This document shows, piece after piece, positions 12,564-15,455 of a stretch of 15,455 nt of DNA. A model generated the notes under the pieces. It was not told the origin of the DNA. It saw only the letters and a program-made list of their open reading frames with translations, and did no database searches. Position numbers and translations under genes: made by a program. The DNA is taken from NCBI GenBank assembly GCA_946415695.1, contig CAMKTM010000030.1:1-15455 (forward strand), written 5' to 3'. The stretch is from an uncultured Prevotellaceae bacterium (GTDB taxonomy: Bacteria; Bacteroidota; Bacteroidia; Bacteroidales; Bacteroidaceae). How positions within the stretch are numbered: the stretch's first letter is position 1; each line of letters begins with the position of its first letter.

Positions 12564-13160
12564 TTACTTCATGGCATCCTTGAGACTATTCAGACGCTTG
12601 GTCAGTTCCTCGCTGGCCTTGTTCAGTGTCTCTTCGGTATTCTTAATGGTGTCTTTGTTGTCCTTGATTACCTTTTTCTTGTCCTTCTTAGGCATGGTGG
12701 TGCTTGCTTCTGCCTCGGCTACAGCTTTCTTGGCAGCTTCAAGTTCATTGATTTTCTGGGCAATGGAGTTCACCTTGTTGCTGGTTCCATATCCACCATA
12801 GATTTCCTGAATCTGGATGTTATCCAGCTTGTAGTCAACCTTTCCCTCATTAAAATTGATGGTAATGGAGAAAAGCAGGTTCTCCACAAATTGTCCGGCG
12901 AAGGGATTATAAGCGTTCTTGGTGTTCAGAGTAACAGTTGAGGTAAATGTCTCGCCGGCCTTGTCTGCACCTGGTGTAATCTGTGTGAATCCCTGTGCAT
13001 TCAGCCATACCTTAGCGGCATTGTAAGCATCATTTGCACTCTTGGTTGAAGCCACCTCGCCCTGAATGGTGCAACCGCCATTCTTGTCGATTTCGAAGAT
13101 GTGAGCAAATGCCATCGTACTAACGAAAGTCATTGCAAATACAATAAGAATCTTTTTCAT
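12564..13160 (-). CDS. Secreted DUF4468-like protein with a lysine-rich helical tail
   Basis: A 198-residue exported protein. A signal peptide (MKKILIVFAMTFVSTMAFA) ends at residue 19. Residues about 20-122 look like one compact domain of alternating strands, with AYNAAKVWLNAQGF at 45-58 and the strand pair SITINFNEGKVDYKLDNIQIQ. This pattern resembles the TBP-like-fold DUF4468 domain of Bacteroidetes secreted proteins, though I cannot confirm family membership. Residues about 130-198 are charged, rich in Lys, Glu and Ala, and probably form a coiled coil. There is no lipobox. The function is unknown. Its lower G+C content than the biosynthetic genes suggests a separate history or a different selection regime. 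It forms a likely unit with the next secreted protein upstream (53-nt gap). Confidence 0.8.
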   Translation of the reverse strand: MKKILIVFAMTFVSTMAFAHIFEIDKNGGCTIQGEVASTKSANDAYNAAKVWLNAQGFTQITPGADKAGETFTSTVTLNTKNAYNPFAGQFVENLLFSITINFNEGKVDYKLDNIQIQEIYGGYGTSNKVNSIAQKINELEAAKKAVAEAEASTTMPKKDKKKVIKDNKDTIKNTEETLNKASEELTKRLNSLKDAMK

Positions 13161-13213
13161 AACACTAAAATTAAAAGTTAAACATAAGATAAGTAGTTGG
13201 TTTTATAATCCAA

Positions 13214-13681
13214 TCATTTATTTGTCTTTTTCAGTTCCTTCTTTATTGCCGAACCTAATTTGCTCCCGATTTTTGTCGCACCGTCCTTTATTAGGTTTAA
13301 CTTTGAGCCAATGGTTCCACCTTTTTTGTTATAGACATTGTCAATGTTGAACACGACATCTCCATTCGTCTTGGTACATACGACATTACAGGAGAATCCG
13401 CCACTGCTGTTAATCTTTTCCACGTTGATTTTGATGGTATTATCGGCATTCTCGTTAATCCTGAGATATGGAATGGCTTTGTCTAAAATCCTATCTATAA
13501 TTAAGAAGTTAAAGCCGGGCTTGTCCTTATACCAGTCTTCTTCAAGTTTGGCAAACGACTTCTCGTCCATTCCATGAATATATGCAGAGGAATAGTCTAT
13601 AACGATTTTTGCTTCAAACACCCGAGCATTGGCGATAAGTACCATTATGCAGCATGTGGCGAATACAAATATCTTTTTCAT
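13214..13681 (-). CDS. Small secreted protein of unknown function
   Basis: A 155-residue exported protein. A signal peptide (MKKIFVFATCCIMVLIANA) ends at residue 19. The mature part begins RVFEAKIVIDY, has an internal strand pattern ending in NGDVVFNIDNVYNKKGG at about 106-122, and finishes with a Lys/Gly-rich amphipathic tail (GSKLGSAIKKELKKTNK). The layout mirrors the neighbouring secreted protein: signal peptide, one strand-rich domain ending in a G-x-V-x-[FY]-x-[IL]-D-N motif, then a charged tail. The two are probably distant paralogues. I do not recognise a characterised family. The gene is visibly A/T-rich. It starts 35 nt after the LRR gene's stop, suggesting a common transcript. Confidence 0.75.
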   Translation of the reverse strand: MKKIFVFATCCIMVLIANARVFEAKIVIDYSSAYIHGMDEKSFAKLEEDWYKDKPGFNFLIIDRILDKAIPYLRINENADNTIKINVEKINSSGGFSCNVVCTKTNGDVVFNIDNVYNKKGGTIGSKLNLIKDGATKIGSKLGSAIKKELKKTNK

Positions 13682-13716
13682 AACTTATTAAATTATGGTG
13701 TTGCTTAAGGAACTGT

Positions 13717-14637
13717 TTATCTCCTCCTGTTTTGGAAGGCTCTGACGGCTTCTTCGTCAATTCCGAAGCCCAGACAGTTGCCTTCTGTAATGAAATCGGG
13801 CATATTGGAGAAGTAGGCTTGGCAGAATCCGCGATAGCTGATGCTTGTGCCACATCTGATGAAGCAGTAGGCACCGATATGCTTTATGGAAGAGGGGATG
13901 TATATTTCGCTGACAGGTCGTCCGCCTGTCCATGCAGACCATCCGGTCGATGCGAAAGCCCCGTCGTCGAGCGTTTCCAACCCTTCTGGCAGGATAATCT
14001 TGTCCAACCTGCTGAAGGAGAAAGCGTTCTTCCCTATCTTCTTCAAGGTCGTGGGGAACTGGACTTCGACGACAGTGTTCTCCTTGAGGAAGGCCTCTTT
14101 CCCTATCTCCGTGACGGTATATGTTTTGTCGTCAACCTGAACATATTCGGGAATAATATACATGCTCTCGTGGTATTCTCCCTTGGTAACAGCAACCGTA
14201 AGGGCTTCTTGCGAAAGAATCAGATAGTTCAGCTCGTGTCCGTCGGGAGTTCGTGCGGAGAAATACAGCCCATCCTTCTTCTGGGTAATGACACTCGAAG
14301 AGATTTTAGCAGTTACGGGTTCATGCTCATTGGCTTTCTTCTGGACATTGTTATTGGCAGCTACTGTTGTCGCTACTGTAGTTGCTGTTTGTGTTCCAGC
14401 TCCTGACTGCGGTTTGGAGCTTTCTCCGTTCTTCTTGGCGGAAAACACATCGACTTTGCTAATTTTTTGTGTGGCGGCATCTGCTGAAGGTTCCAATGTG
14501 AAGAAGTAGTAGTTGTCGCTTTCTTCCAGGTTATAGACATTCAGGATGGTGCCGTCTTTCTTTACGATGATGTCCTGCGCCATAGCGTAGCTGAAGGCGA
14601 GTGACATGCCGATGAGTGAACAAAGGAGTCTTTTCAT
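13717..14637 (-). CDS. BspA-like leucine-rich-repeat surface protein
   Basis: A 306-residue exported protein. A signal peptide (MKRLLCSLIGMSLAFSYAMA) ends at residue 20. A short N-terminal domain (DIIVKKDGTILNVYNLEE, TQKISKVDVFS) is of a type common in Bacteroidetes exported proteins. A Thr/Ala/Asn-rich linker covers about 75-105. A beta-rich segment (about 108-175) leads into LRR_5 (BspA) repeats from about 175 to 262: TEIGKEAFLKE, KIGKNAFSFS, ETLDDGAFAST and KHIGAYCF, interspersed with FPTTLK and LPEGLE turns. The C-terminal 45 residues (YRGFCQAYFSNMPDF to the end) are nearly identical to those of the upstream paralogue. BspA proteins bind host matrix or other bacteria in oral and gut species; the ligand here is unknown. 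It starts 20 nt after its paralogue. Confidence 0.85.
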   Translation of the reverse strand: MKRLLCSLIGMSLAFSYAMAQDIIVKKDGTILNVYNLEESDNYYFFTLEPSADAATQKISKVDVFSAKKNGESSKPQSGAGTQTATTVATTVAANNNVQKKANEHEPVTAKISSSVITQKKDGLYFSARTPDGHELNYLILSQEALTVAVTKGEYHESMYIIPEYVQVDDKTYTVTEIGKEAFLKENTVVEVQFPTTLKKIGKNAFSFSRLDKIILPEGLETLDDGAFASTGWSAWTGGRPVSEIYIPSSIKHIGAYCFIRCGTSISYRGFCQAYFSNMPDFITEGNCLGFGIDEEAVRAFQNRRR

Positions 14638-14657
14638 GTCGCGGTGATGTTCTGGGT

Positions 14658-15455
14658 TTATCTTCTTCTGTAAACAAAAGCCCTGACGGCTTCTTCGTCA
14701 ATGCCGAAATCCAGGCAGTTGCGCTCGGTGACGAATTCGGGCATCTTGGAAAAGTAGGCTTGGCAGTATCCCCGATAGCTTTTTGCGCTTCCGCAATTAC
14801 GGAAGCATTCAGAGCCAATCTTCCTGACGGTGGAAGGAATGTAGATGGTGGAGACGTGGCCTGAGATGTTGGCAAATGCTTCTTCTTCAATTATTTCCAG
14901 TCCGTCGGGGAGGATAATACGCGCCAAACTGGTGCCACTGAAAGCGGATTCTCCTATCCTTTTCAATGTAGCTGGGAACTGAACTTCCTCAACGTCGTCT
15001 TCGTCCTCGAAGGCATCTTCGTCAATTTCCTCGACGGTGTACGTCTGGTCGTTCACTTGCACATATTCAGGGATGATGTATCTCTTTTGGTCATAGCCAT
15101 TTTCGGTTACGGCAAGGGTAAGCTTTTCCTTCGAGAGAATCTTGTATTTCAGTTCTTGCCCGTCGGGATTGCGTGCCAGGAAAGTCAGGTCTCCATCCTC
15201 GTTCTTGGAAATGTATTTGGATGAGATCTTGGCAGTAATGGCCTTAAATTCAGGAGCCTTTTGTGGTTCTGGGTTCGCTTTCACGGGTTCTGCCTTTACT
15301 TCGGCTTGCGTGCCTGCTCCTGCCTGGGGCGTTGACGTTCCTCCGTTCTTCTTGATTGAGAACACTTCGCTCTTGCTGATTTTTTGTGTGGCGGCATCTG
15401 TGGAAGGCTCCAGTGTGTAGAAATATGAGCTGGGACCTTCTTCCAGGTTATATAC
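14658..15455 (-). CDS. BspA-like leucine-rich-repeat surface protein, 5' end outside the window
   Basis: The visible 265 residues lack the N-terminus. The frame is open to the window edge, and the first residues (VYNLEEGPSSYFYTLEPSTDAATQKIS) align with residues 34-60 of the downstream paralogue, so about 33 residues including the signal peptide are missing. A GTG at 15365 in this frame is an internal Val codon, not a start. After a Pro/Glu/Lys-rich linker (EPVKANPEPQKAPE) comes the same beta segment and LRR_5 repeats: EEIDEDAFEDED, KRIGESAFSGTS, EIIEEEAFANIS and RKIGSECFRNCG. The C-terminus SYRGYCQAYFSKMPEF is shared with the paralogue. The acidic insert DEDAFEDEDDVEE is not in the paralogue. 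The pair is a tandem duplication that has diverged mainly in the linker and repeat faces. Confidence 0.85.
   Translation of the reverse strand, partial: VYNLEEGPSSYFYTLEPSTDAATQKISKSEVFSIKKNGGTSTPQAGAGTQAEVKAEPVKANPEPQKAPEFKAITAKISSKYISKNEDGDLTFLARNPDGQELKYKILSKEKLTLAVTENGYDQKRYIIPEYVQVNDQTYTVEEIDEDAFEDEDDVEEVQFPATLKRIGESAFSGTSLARIILPDGLEIIEEEAFANISGHVSTIYIPSTVRKIGSECFRNCGSAKSYRGYCQAYFSKMPEFVTERNCLDFGIDEEAVRAFVYRRR

Noticed and set aside
15366..15455. GTG at 15365 as the start of the first LRR protein
   Set aside because: The frame stays open upstream to the window edge and the upstream residues align with the paralogue, so this GTG is an internal Val codon.

Overview
The window reads as chromosomal DNA from a Bacteroidales bacterium, probably Prevotella-like. 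The evidence is a Bacteroidetes-type promoter (TTTG, 19-nt spacer, TANNTTTG) before the small membrane gene, BspA-type leucine-rich-repeat proteins with the Bacteroidetes 'DIIVKKDG' N-terminus, short secreted DUF4468-like proteins, and G/C-rich hairpin repeats of a kind I associate with Bacteroidetes. Every gene I can support lies on the minus strand, so transcription runs from high to low coordinates. The genus is an inference.

Right part (12564-15455): two tandem BspA-like LRR proteins (the first cut by the window edge) and two small secreted proteins with a shared layout. They look like envelope or surface genes unrelated to the cluster that follows. A strong hairpin (12518-12548) separates them from it.

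Centre (6215-12448): the core of an aryl-polyene/flexirubin-type type II polyketide cluster, in the order methyltransferase, acyl carrier protein, LpxL/HtrB-like acyltransferase, ketosynthase, acyl carrier protein, ketosynthase, then a strong terminator at 6174-6203. Both ketosynthases carry an extra C-terminal thiolase-fold domain without the active cysteine, similar to the chain-length-factor-like proteins of such clusters.

Left part (1-5650): after a 0.5 kb gene-free stretch come a 4-TM DMT/SMR-type membrane protein with its own promoter, then an overlapping run of a LolA-like periplasmic protein, a fused glycosyltransferase-2/PlsC-type acyltransferase, and two tandem CrtI-like FAD oxidoreductases. 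A further gene may start at the left edge. A working model is that the ACP/KS set builds a polyene chain, the methyltransferase and FAD enzymes modify it, and the two acyltransferases plus the LolA-like protein place it on a lipid scaffold in the cell envelope. The aryl starter enzymes, ketoreductase, dehydratase and exporter expected for such a pathway are not in the window.

The least explained signal is the repeat content. A family of about 30-nt hairpin-plus-tail elements (CTCCCC-loop-GGGGAG-TTAGAGGGGG) occurs five times, always in the same orientation. Two copies abut or lie near stop codons in intergenic DNA, one more is intergenic, and two lie in-frame inside the ketosynthase genes. In one ketosynthase the element sits next to a 35-bp-armed inverted repeat of GGGGCAAG units, and together they replace a surface segment of the enzyme. 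A 7-bp tandem repeat sits directly before the other ketosynthase start, and a 70-nt interrupted palindrome lies in the gene-free stretch.
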